Shown piece after piece: positions 24,690-31,845 of a stretch of 64,000 nt of DNA (the stretch's first letter is position 1; the number at the start of each line of letters is the position of its first letter). The notes below the pieces were generated by a model. That model was given only the letters and a program-made list of their open reading frames with translations. It did not search any database and was not told where the DNA came from. The translations under genes and the position numbers were made by a program. Source of the stretch: Verrucomicrobiales bacterium (GTDB lineage: Bacteria > Verrucomicrobiota > Verrucomicrobiia > Limisphaerales > UBA9464); assembly GCA_027488845.1 (NCBI GenBank), contig JAIYBC010000041.1, positions 1-64,000 of the forward strand. Reading direction: 5' to 3'.

Positions 24690-26431
24690 CCGCCTCGCCC
24701 ATCCAGTTCGTCGCCAGCTCGCCCGTCGGGCTGCCCCGGCTCGTGCCGCAGCAAAAATGGCGTCCGACCAAGAAGAATATCCCACCGACGCTGGTCCAGC
24801 GGCAGCACATCCTGCAGGCCGTGCGGAACTACGTGGCGGAGTTCAACCCCGTGCCGCCGCTGCCGGCGGATGAACTCAAGGTCCACGCCGACCGGATCGT
24901 CACCCAGCTCCAGTGCGAACCGATCTTCCGCGACTTCATCGGCGTGCTGCTGAACAACGAGATGTGGCGCGAGCAGCTCGCCGGCGTGCCGTTTGAGCGC
25001 CGCTTGCTCCTGCTGCCGAAATGCCTGCGGGTCGAGGCGAAGTGTCCGGCGCCGTTCGACGAGTTCGGCCTGCTCTGCAAGCAGTGCGGCCTGTGCTCCA
25101 TCCAGGACCTCACGGTCGAGGCCGAGAAGCTGGGTTACGCCGTGCTGGTCGCCGAGGGTTCGGCCATCGTCATGAGCCTGATCCAGACCGGGAAGATCGA
25201 GGCCATCGTCGGCGTAAGCTGCCTGAGCGTGCTGGAACGCGCCTTCCCTTACATGGAGGCCGCCGCGATTCCGGGCGTCGCCGTGCCGCTACTCCAGGAC
25301 GACTGCATCGACACCAACGTGGACCTCGACTGGGTGTGGGAATACATCCACCTCACGGCCGACGACCGCACTCGCCGGCTGGACCTCGGCCAGTTGCGCG
25401 ACGAGGTGGACTTCTGGTTCACGCCGGCCTCGCTCGACCTGATCATGGGCCCCGCCCAGGGCGAATCCGAACGCATTGCCCGCGACTGGCTGATGCGCGC
25501 CGGGAAGCGTTGGCGGCCGTTCCTCACCGTCTCCGCCTACCAGGCCCTAAGCGGCAAGCCGGATGCCGAACTGCCGGACGACCTCCGCAAGGTGGCGGTT
25601 GCCGTCGAATGCTTCCACAAGGCGTCGCTCATCCACGACGACATCGAGGACAACGACGCCCGACGCTACGGCGAGAAGACCCTGCACGAGGAATACGGCG
25701 TGGCGGTCGCCCTGAACGTCGGTGACCTGCTGATCGGCGAAGGTTACCGCCTGCTGGCCGCCTGCAAGGCCAGCCCGGAAGCCAAGGCCGAGATGCTGCG
25801 CGTCGCCGCCGAAGGCCAACGTGAGCTCTGCCGCGGCCAGGGCGCCGAACTCATCTGGACCCGCAATCCCGGCGTGCTCACCCCATTGCAGGTGGTGGAC
25901 ATCTTCCGCCAGAAGACCGCGCCGGCCTTCGAGGTGGCGCTCCGCGTGGGCGCGATCTACGCCGGCCGCCATGACGAGTGCGACGACGTGCTGGGCGCCT
26001 ACAGCCGCGCGCTGGGCATCGCCTACCAGATTCGCGATGACCTGAGCGACCTCGGGGACGCGGGTGAAACCGACGACATCGCCGGCCAACGCCCGAGCCT
26101 GCTCCTCGCCATTGCCCGAGAACGTGCCGGCGGCGAACGCCGCGACTTCCTCGACCGGCTGTGGCGTCGCGAAGTGAAGCCCGACTCGAAGGAAGTCGAG
26201 GCCCTTTACCGCGAGCTGAAGGCCGACGAGCGCTGTGAACTCCTGCTAGAAAGCTACAAGGAGGAAGCCATCCGCTCGCTGGCCGCGCTGGAACATCCGA
26301 GCCTCAAGGGCTTGCTCCGCCGCGTCGTCGGCAAGATCTTCAACGACGTCGAGATCAAGGGCTGGTGCAAGGAGCAGGAGCAGAAGAACGCCGAGCAACG
26401 GCTCGCGGAAGTGGCGCCGGTGCTCGGATGA
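24686..26431 (+). CDS. DUF116-polyprenyl diphosphate synthase fusion
   Basis: A 581-residue protein made of two parts. The N-terminal 110-235 region matches DUF116: LPKCLRVEAKCPAPFDEFGL, then LCKQCGLCSI, IVGVSCLSVLE and LLQDDCIDTNVD, with six conserved Cys. The C-terminal half (about 260-560) is an all-alpha trans-isoprenyl diphosphate synthase with KRWRPFL, the first aspartate-rich motif HDDIEDNDARRYG and the second DDLSDLGD. Both DDxxD motifs are complete, so chain elongation of isoprenyl diphosphate is likely. Fusion of a putative Fe-S domain to a prenyl synthase is unusual. ATGA coupling to the radical SAM gene suggests they act together. Confidence 0.88.
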   Translation: MTASPIQFVASSPVGLPRLVPQQKWRPTKKNIPPTLVQRQHILQAVRNYVAEFNPVPPLPADELKVHADRIVTQLQCEPIFRDFIGVLLNNEMWREQLAGVPFERRLLLLPKCLRVEAKCPAPFDEFGLLCKQCGLCSIQDLTVEAEKLGYAVLVAEGSAIVMSLIQTGKIEAIVGVSCLSVLERAFPYMEAAAIPGVAVPLLQDDCIDTNVDLDWVWEYIHLTADDRTRRLDLGQLRDEVDFWFTPASLDLIMGPAQGESERIARDWLMRAGKRWRPFLTVSAYQALSGKPDAELPDDLRKVAVAVECFHKASLIHDDIEDNDARRYGEKTLHEEYGVAVALNVGDLLIGEGYRLLAACKASPEAKAEMLRVAAEGQRELCRGQGAELIWTRNPGVLTPLQVVDIFRQKTAPAFEVALRVGAIYAGRHDECDDVLGAYSRALGIAYQIRDDLSDLGDAGETDDIAGQRPSLLLAIARERAGGERRDFLDRLWRREVKPDSKEVEALYRELKADERCELLLESYKEEAIRSLAALEHPSLKGLLRRVVGKIFNDVEIKGWCKEQEQKNAEQRLAEVAPVLG

Positions 26432-26452
26432 AGTTTCGTAGGCTCGGTCACT

Positions 26453-26722
26453 ATGGCAGAAGAAAACGACTGGCGACTGCGAGCTCAGGATCGATATCTG
26501 CGAGGTGTGGTCTTCGAGCTTCGGCGTTACCTACCACCACCTCACAGTCCTCACTGGGATCATGATCACTGCGAGTTCTGCTGGGCGAAATTCCAATGCG
26601 AAGATAACTCAAACGCCTCCCACGAAGGCTACTGCACCGAAGATGGGCTGCACTGGGTTTGCACCGCCTGCTTTGCTGATTTTAGACAGGGATTCGATTG
26701 GGTGGTCCGAGGGGGGAAATAG
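26453..26722 (+). CDS. Small Cys/His-rich hypothetical protein
   Basis: An 89-residue protein with HWDHDHCEFCWAKFQCEDNS and later YCTEDGLHWVCTACFADFRQ. The CxxC pairs (HCEFC, VCTAC) suggest a zinc-binding module. The pattern W.HDHCEFCWAKF...HWVC..CF.DF recurs in a family of small proteins of unknown function, from memory. The composition is less GC-rich than its neighbours, and spacing to them (21 and 78 bp) is loose. Confidence 0.65.
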   Translation: MAEENDWRLRAQDRYLRGVVFELRRYLPPPHSPHWDHDHCEFCWAKFQCEDNSNASHEGYCTEDGLHWVCTACFADFRQGFDWVVRGGK

Positions 26723-26800
26723 GCCAACGCTGAAAACGAACGACACCATGGTGCTGACAATGGCGCTGGTGGAGAGTTAGTCCGGTTTTCGGTAACGAAT

Positions 26801-27688
26801 ATGTCGCTTCGGCTCCAACTCCTCCAAGTTGCCCGGCTCGCGCCGCGGCTGCTGGGCGATTCGACGGACCTGGTCCGCGACTTTTACCGGCGGCAGTTCA
26901 ATGCCGACGGCGCGGCCGGCGACCGCGCGGGCAAGCGCGACCTCTATTACACGATCTTCGCCCTCGCCGGTGCCCAGGCGCTGGATGTGCCGGTCCCGGC
27001 GGACCGCACGCAGGCTTGGCTGGCCACGCACGGCGACGGAGCGGGACTCGACTTCGTCCATCTCGGCGCGCTGGCGCGGTGTTGGGCTGCGCTCGGCGTG
27101 GAACGTACGCCGGCGTCCTTGCCCGACGCCCTACTGGCGCGGATTGAGACATTTCGCAAACCCGATGGCGGCTACGAAGGCGACCCGAAGCTTTCGCACG
27201 GCACCGCTTACGGTGCGTTTGTCGCGCTGGGCGCCTACCAAGATCTCGGCCGGACGCCGCCGCACATGCTGGACCTAGTTCGCAGTGTCAAACGGTTGGA
27301 GACGCCCGACGGCGCGTGGAGCAATGCGCCCGGGCTACTCACTGGCTCGCTCAACGCCACGGCCGGGGCGGTCACGCTCATCCGGCATCTCGGCTTCCCG
27401 GTTAACCAGGCGGTCGGCGACTGGCTGCTCGCCCAGCAGCATCCGGGCGGCGGCTTCCTCGCTGTGCCCGGCGCGCCGCTGCCGGACCTGCTTTCGACTG
27501 CCACCGCCCTTCACGCCCTGGCCTGCCTGGAACGCCGAATTCCCAGCACCGTGCATGAGCGCTGCCTCGATTTCATCGACACGCTTTGGTCGGCCGAAGG
27601 CGGCTTCCACGGCCATTGGGCGGACGACCATCTCGACGCCGAATACACGTTCTACGGCCTGCTCGCGCTGGGACACCTGAGCCTGTGA
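26801..27688 (+). CDS. Prenyltransferase/squalene-oxidase repeat protein
   Basis: A 295-residue protein with alpha-alpha barrel repeats: FRKPDGGYEGDPKLSHGTAY, LETPDGAWSNAPG, LAQQHPGGGFLAV and WSAEGGFHGHWADD. These are QW-like repeats of prenyltransferase beta/squalene cyclase families. It is about half the length of a cyclase and has no DxDD motif. It may act as a partner subunit of the next gene, with which it overlaps by GTGA, or as an independent prenyltransferase-type protein. The start is ATG 26801. Confidence 0.78.
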   Translation: MSLRLQLLQVARLAPRLLGDSTDLVRDFYRRQFNADGAAGDRAGKRDLYYTIFALAGAQALDVPVPADRTQAWLATHGDGAGLDFVHLGALARCWAALGVERTPASLPDALLARIETFRKPDGGYEGDPKLSHGTAYGAFVALGAYQDLGRTPPHMLDLVRSVKRLETPDGAWSNAPGLLTGSLNATAGAVTLIRHLGFPVNQAVGDWLLAQQHPGGGFLAVPGAPLPDLLSTATALHALACLERRIPSTVHERCLDFIDTLWSAEGGFHGHWADDHLDAEYTFYGLLALGHLSL

Positions 27689-29472
27689 ATGACGCCCTGC
27701 GCAAGCGCCTCGAAGCCGCCCATCGCACCGCCACGCTGGCGTTGCTGGCCGAATTTGGTCCCGCCGGTCACTGGGTCGGCGAACTCAGCAGCAGCGCCCT
27801 TTCCACGGCGACGGCCGTGATCGCCTTGGCCACCGTAGATCGTCCGACGGACGCCGAACTCATCCGCAATGGTCTGGACTGGCTGGCTGCCCACGCCAAT
27901 GCCGACGGCGGCTGGGGCGACACGGTGCGCAGCCGCTGCAATCTCAGCACAACCGCCTTGGTGTGGGCGGCCTTCGGTGCGGCGCGGGCGGACGCCGCCT
28001 ATCCGAATACGCTCGCCCGGGCGGTGGGCTACATCGAACGCACGGCGGGTTCGCTCGACCGATTGGTGCCGGCCATCGAGGCGCTTTACGGCAAGGACCG
28101 CACCTTCAGCGTGCCCATCACCATGGCCCTCGCGTTGAGCGGGCGGCTGGGGCCGGACGGCTGGCGTCGGGTCCGCCCCCTCCCGTTCGAGCTGGCGTTG
28201 TTGCCGCGGGGGCTGTTTGGCGCGCTCCGGCTTCCGGTGGTGAGCTACGCCTTGCCCGCGCTGATCGCCATTGGCCAGGTGATCCACCACCGGTCCGGGC
28301 GGTTTCATCCGCTGCGGGACCTGGCGCGGCGTCACACGCTGCGGGTGTTGACCGGGTTGCAACCGTTGAACGGTGGATTCCTCGAAGCCACGCCGCTGAC
28401 GAGTTTCGTGACCATGAGCCTGGCGGGGATGGGACTGGCGGGCCACGAGGTGGCGCGGCGGGGCACGGCGTTCCTGGTGGGATCGGTGCGGGAGGACGGG
28501 AGCTGGCCGATCGACACGAACCTGGCGACCTGGGTGACGACGCTGGCGGTGAAGGCGCTGGGGGGTGGGAGCGGCGCGGAGGAGGCGCACGGGATGGTTG
28601 GCCAGATCCGGGCGTGGTTGTTGGGCCAGCAGTTCCGCGGGGTCCATCCCTACACGGGTGCGGCACCGGGGGGGTGGGCGTGGACGGATCTGCCGGGGGG
28701 TGTGCCGGACGCGGACGACACGGCGGGCGCCCTGGTAGCGTTGCGGGTGCTGGGCGAGCCCGATCCGGCGACGGCACGGGCGGCGGAGGCCGGGGTGGAA
28801 TGGCTGCTGGGATTGCAGAACCGGGACGGTGGTATCCCGACCTTTTGCCGGGGTTGGGGAACGTTGCCATTCGACCGGAGCACGCCGGAGCTGACGGCGC
28901 ATGCGATACGGGGATGGGCGGCCTGGTTGCCGCTGCTTCCGGTTGCGTTGGCGTCGCGGGTGAGGAAGGCGATGGCTCGGGCGCGGGGATACCTTGCGGC
29001 CTGCCGCCGTCCTAATGGCGCATGGGTGCCGCTCTGGTTCGGCAACGAGGATGCGCCCGGGCAGGAGAATGCGGTTTACGGGACGGCCCAGGTGGTGATG
29101 GCGCTGCGGGAGGTCCCGGAGGGCCCGGGCGGGAGCGGTCCGGACCTGTCGGCTTCGGTGGCGTACCTGCTCTCGTTGCAGGATCCCGGGGGAGGCTGGG
29201 GCGGGGCCCGCGGGGTGACGCCGAGCGTGGAAGAGACGTCGCTGGTCCTGGGGGCGCTGGCGGGATGGCCCGGGGTTGAGGAGGCGGTGCGACGCGGAAC
29301 GTCGTGGCTGGCGGACCGGATCGAGGGGAGAGCGATGCCGGAGCCAGCGCCGATCGGCTTGTATTTCGCGCGCCTGTGGTATTACGAGCGGCTGTATCCG
29401 CTGGTGTTTGCGGTCGATGCCCTCCGGCGCGTCAGAGCAGCGTACTGCCGTCCCCCTTCTCCAGACGGATGA
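27685..29472 (+). CDS. Class II terpene cyclase, squalene-hopene cyclase-like
   Basis: A 595-residue protein starting at GTG 27685, overlapping the previous stop in GTGA. It carries repeated QW motifs (ANADGGWGD, REDGSWPID, NRDGGIPTF, NGAWVPLWFGNE, DPGGGWGG) and the protonating aspartate motif DADDTAGALV (DxDD-TA), the hallmark of squalene-hopene cyclases and class II diterpene cyclases. The segment YGKDRTFSVPITMALAL also matches cyclases. It is slightly shorter than bacterial SHC (about 630-720). Codon choice shifts near 28.14 kb from C-ending to GGG/GCG-rich, hinting at mosaic origin. Its C-terminus overlaps the minus-strand gene 29432-29644 by 41 bp. The substrate is presumably the polyprenyl product of 24686-26431. 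Confidence 0.85.
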   Translation: MNDALRKRLEAAHRTATLALLAEFGPAGHWVGELSSSALSTATAVIALATVDRPTDAELIRNGLDWLAAHANADGGWGDTVRSRCNLSTTALVWAAFGAARADAAYPNTLARAVGYIERTAGSLDRLVPAIEALYGKDRTFSVPITMALALSGRLGPDGWRRVRPLPFELALLPRGLFGALRLPVVSYALPALIAIGQVIHHRSGRFHPLRDLARRHTLRVLTGLQPLNGGFLEATPLTSFVTMSLAGMGLAGHEVARRGTAFLVGSVREDGSWPIDTNLATWVTTLAVKALGGGSGAEEAHGMVGQIRAWLLGQQFRGVHPYTGAAPGGWAWTDLPGGVPDADDTAGALVALRVLGEPDPATARAAEAGVEWLLGLQNRDGGIPTFCRGWGTLPFDRSTPELTAHAIRGWAAWLPLLPVALASRVRKAMARARGYLAACRRPNGAWVPLWFGNEDAPGQENAVYGTAQVVMALREVPEGPGGSGPDLSASVAYLLSLQDPGGGWGGARGVTPSVEETSLVLGALAGWPGVEEAVRRGTSWLADRIEGRAMPEPAPIGLYFARLWYYERLYPLVFAVDALRRVRAAYCRPPSPDG

Positions 29473-29644
29473 GGTGTTTCTTGACGACCTCGACCTGCTT
29501 GGTGAGTTCGAAGAGGGCCTTGATGATCCCGGTCTGGGTGGGTGGGTCGGCCAAGGCGGGCACGCACGGGTGGAGCCGGGTGATGCCGTTGCTGATCTCG
29601 TTGCAGGTGGTGCGCATGTCCCGGATCGCGTCGAGTCGGTTCAT
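29432..29644 (-). CDS. Small hypothetical protein
   Basis: A 70-residue helical protein (MNRLDAIRDMRTTCNEISNG..., ending KQVEVVKKHLIRLEKGDGST). It is convergent with the cyclase gene and overlaps its 3' end by 41 bp. It seems to be a plain two-helix protein without a known domain. The helical pattern looks coding, but a real gene overlapping a real gene tail leaves doubt. Confidence 0.5.
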   Translation of the reverse strand: MNRLDAIRDMRTTCNEISNGITRLHPCVPALADPPTQTGIIKALFELTKQVEVVKKHLIRLEKGDGSTLL

Positions 29645-29754
29645 GGCCCCGATTGGATCCTAAACCGGAGTCGGGTTGAACCACGGATGTGAAAGTCGAT
29701 AGCCAGCCTGCATGCCTGAAGAACCAGAGATGATTGCTTTGGACTCGGCGGGGG

Positions 29755-29776
29755 ACCGTAATTGTCGTTCTACGAG
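29755..29776 (-). repeat. Right copy of the 22-bp inverted repeat
   Basis: This exact reverse complement of 17933-17954 sits 11.8 kb from its partner and 280 bp past the cyclase gene. It marks a candidate right boundary of a mobile unit. Immediately outward lies a terminator serving the opposite strand. Confidence 0.75.
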
Positions 29777-29816
29777 GGCGCCCTTGGTTCGGATTTCGTC
29801 GGTTCCGGAAAAAAGA

Positions 29817-29846
29817 AACGGCCCGCAGGTTGTCCCGCGGGCCGTT
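29817..29846 (-). terminator. Intrinsic terminator of the 29920-30405 gene
   Basis: On the minus strand a 10-bp perfect stem (AACGGCCCGC with GCGGGCCGTT, 10-nt loop) is followed by TTCTTTTTTCC. It lies 73 bp past the stop of 29920-30405, the standard arrangement of a Rho-independent terminator. Confidence 0.85.
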
Positions 29847-29919
29847 CGGATGTTCTCCATGTCGAGGCGGCTGGGCCCAGGAAGCATGGACCTGACGGTT
29901 CAGCTTCCGGCTTTGCCTT

Positions 29920-30405
29920 TCAAGCGGCCTCGGCTTCCCGCTCTGCACGGCGACGCGCCTTCTCCTCATTCCTGGCGCGATGCATCCGATTGATGGTCCG
30001 GGACAACTCCCGAACGAGGTCGGGGTTGGTCATGATTGCCGTCAATTCGGTGAGGGCGATGTAGATGGTGGTACCGGCTCCTTCGTTGAGCACCGGAAAC
30101 AGCCCCAAGGCGATCAACTCCCGCAGGTCGTCCTCGGTAAACCCCGAAAGAACCGAGGCCTGCCAGAGGTTCAACCGCCACGGATGGTGAAGCAGGCAAA
30201 GGAAGGCGACGGCTTCGGCCGACATGTTCTCCGGATTCCTCGGATAGGTGTTCGGCAAGGGCAGGTTGGCCGGAACCGGCGGAACCAGTGCCGTACCCGT
30301 TCCCGGACGGAGCCGAAGGCCGGGGATCTGCGGGGTCTGCTCACGGTCGAGGGATTTTCTAATTTGCTCCCGCGCTGCTTGGTACTTGGAATCTTCGCGT
30401 GTCAT
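29920..30405 (-). CDS. Hypothetical protein, possible wHTH core
   Basis: A 161-residue protein: a charged N-terminus (MTREDSKYQAAREQIRKSLD), a Pro-rich linker (ALVPPVPANLPLPNTYPRNP), a helical core AFLCLLHHPWRLNLWQASVL with TEDDLRELIALGLFPVLNEG, and a basic coiled-coil tail (RARNEEKARRRAEREAEAA). The core resembles a small winged-helix-like domain. It is divergent from the HTH-NTPase gene across a 115-bp region with an inverted repeat and has a good terminator. Confidence 0.6.
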   Translation of the reverse strand: MTREDSKYQAAREQIRKSLDREQTPQIPGLRLRPGTGTALVPPVPANLPLPNTYPRNPENMSAEAVAFLCLLHHPWRLNLWQASVLSGFTEDDLRELIALGLFPVLNEGAGTTIYIALTELTAIMTNPDLVRELSRTINRMHRARNEEKARRRAEREAEAA

Positions 30406-30411
30406 CGTATG

Positions 30412-30453
30412 TTCCTGTTAGTGGTGGATGTCGTTAATTTGAACTGACAGGAA
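30412..30453. promoter_or_regulatory. Inverted repeat in the divergent region before the HTH-NTPase gene
   Basis: Arms TTCCTGTTAG (30412-30421) and CTGACAGGAA (30444-30453) pair over 9 of 10 positions with 22 bp between. They lie between divergent genes, next to the 30405 start, and could bind the HTH protein encoded at 30520. Confidence 0.4.
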
Positions 30454-30519
30454 AGGCTTTAGCCGCCCCGTTGCGAACGGTCGCTCGCCCCGCTTTGTAT
30501 GTTCTTGTAGAATCGCCCC

Positions 30520-31845
30520 ATGGGCGGAACCGCACTCTCGGAAGAAACGCTAAAAGCACTGGGCTTGCTCGTTGCCGATGCCCGAAAACGACTGACTTGG
30601 AAGGTCTTGGAGCTGGCGGAAAAATCGGGCTACGCGGTGTCCACCATCCAGTCTTTCGAAAGCGGAAGAGGCGGAAACCGCGACACCTATCGGAAATTGG
30701 CCCGCGCGCTGAATACCGGTCTGGCACTCCAAGGGCTTGATCTCCTCCCCCTCGACTATCTCGATCACGGTCCCGAGTCCCAACACTGGCTCACTCCGGC
30801 ATTGAGTCCGTTGGTCGGTGACCAGCCGGGACCGGCGTCACTGCTGGAAGCGCGCCTGGGAATCGCTCCCTGGCAGGGCAAAATAAGGGCGAAGCAGTTG
30901 GAGGATCTCGTCGGTTGGTGCGGCACTTCTCCAACGATCCGGAGCTTCTCGATCAAGGGTGATGGCGGGATGGGCAAGACCCGGTTGGCGGTGGCCCTCT
31001 GCCAACACTTGGACAAGTCCGGGGACTGGGTCACCGGCTTCATCCTGCCGCGCCGGTTCCCGTTGGAACCGGAGTGGTGGGACACCCTGCGCCTCGAAGG
31101 ACGCCCTGTCCTGATGGTCGCTGATTACACCAGCCGTCCAGGGATGCTGAATGTTTTGAATCGGGTGTTGCCGACGCTCAAGAAACTGACGTCCGACCGC
31201 ATCCGCATCCTGTTGCTGGATCGGACCGGACTGCAGCAGGGACTGCTGGACGGTGAGGCGTGGCGGGCCTGGGATCAGATTCGGGAGGGACATCTGCCAC
31301 ATTTCGGGCCTCAGTTGGGACCGGTGTCCGTCGATCCGGAGGAGCGGCTCCGGATGTTTCAAGGAGCCACTGGAGCCTTTGCCCGGCATCTGGCGGTCAA
31401 AGATTTTGATCCAGAGAGCCAATCCCTGAAGAATCCCGGCAGCAGCGCCTACAATCAGGTCCTGCTGCTCCACATGCAGGCGTTGGAACGGGTCTTCGAT
31501 GCCGCGCCGAAGTCGGACAACCGGAATTCCATCCTCGACCGGTTGCTGGACCGGGAACGCGAGCATTGGCGAGAAACGATGAAGCGCCTGGAGATTCCCC
31601 AATACCTCTTGGGCGCCATCGAGGCCGCCGTGGTCCGGGTCTCCGAGTTGGGCGGCATTCCCAAGCTTGCGGCGGCCTCGGAAACGCTCCGGGGCTTGGC
31701 CGAATTCCAGGGACTTCCCCAGACCACGGCGGCTGCGGTTGCCCAGCTCCTGCGGGAGATCTACCCGGACGGGGACCAGGGTATCACGCCGTTGCGTCCG
31801 GACCCGCTCTTCGACCACTTGGCAAACCAACGACTCGAAGTGTGA
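30520..31845 (+). CDS. HTH-P-loop STAND-type NTPase
   Basis: A 441-residue protein. Residues 10-65 form an HTH-like DNA-binding segment (TWKVLELAEKSGYAVSTIQS, then FESGRGGNRDTYRKLARALN, of XRE type). Residues 130-330 form an NB-ARC/AAA-like ATPase with Walker A KGDGGMGKTRLAV near 150, a VLMVADYTSRPG Walker B-like strand and a sensor-like ILLLDRTGL. The TPR domain that STAND proteins carry is encoded by the next gene, overlapping by GTGA. STAND proteins are signal-sensing switches in defence and regulation. Splitting of the NTPase and TPR over two coupled genes is notable. Its start lies 115 bp from a divergent gene. Confidence 0.75.
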   Translation: MGGTALSEETLKALGLLVADARKRLTWKVLELAEKSGYAVSTIQSFESGRGGNRDTYRKLARALNTGLALQGLDLLPLDYLDHGPESQHWLTPALSPLVGDQPGPASLLEARLGIAPWQGKIRAKQLEDLVGWCGTSPTIRSFSIKGDGGMGKTRLAVALCQHLDKSGDWVTGFILPRRFPLEPEWWDTLRLEGRPVLMVADYTSRPGMLNVLNRVLPTLKKLTSDRIRILLLDRTGLQQGLLDGEAWRAWDQIREGHLPHFGPQLGPVSVDPEERLRMFQGATGAFARHLAVKDFDPESQSLKNPGSSAYNQVLLLHMQALERVFDAAPKSDNRNSILDRLLDREREHWRETMKRLEIPQYLLGAIEAAVVRVSELGGIPKLAAASETLRGLAEFQGLPQTTAAAVAQLLREIYPDGDQGITPLRPDPLFDHLANQRLEV

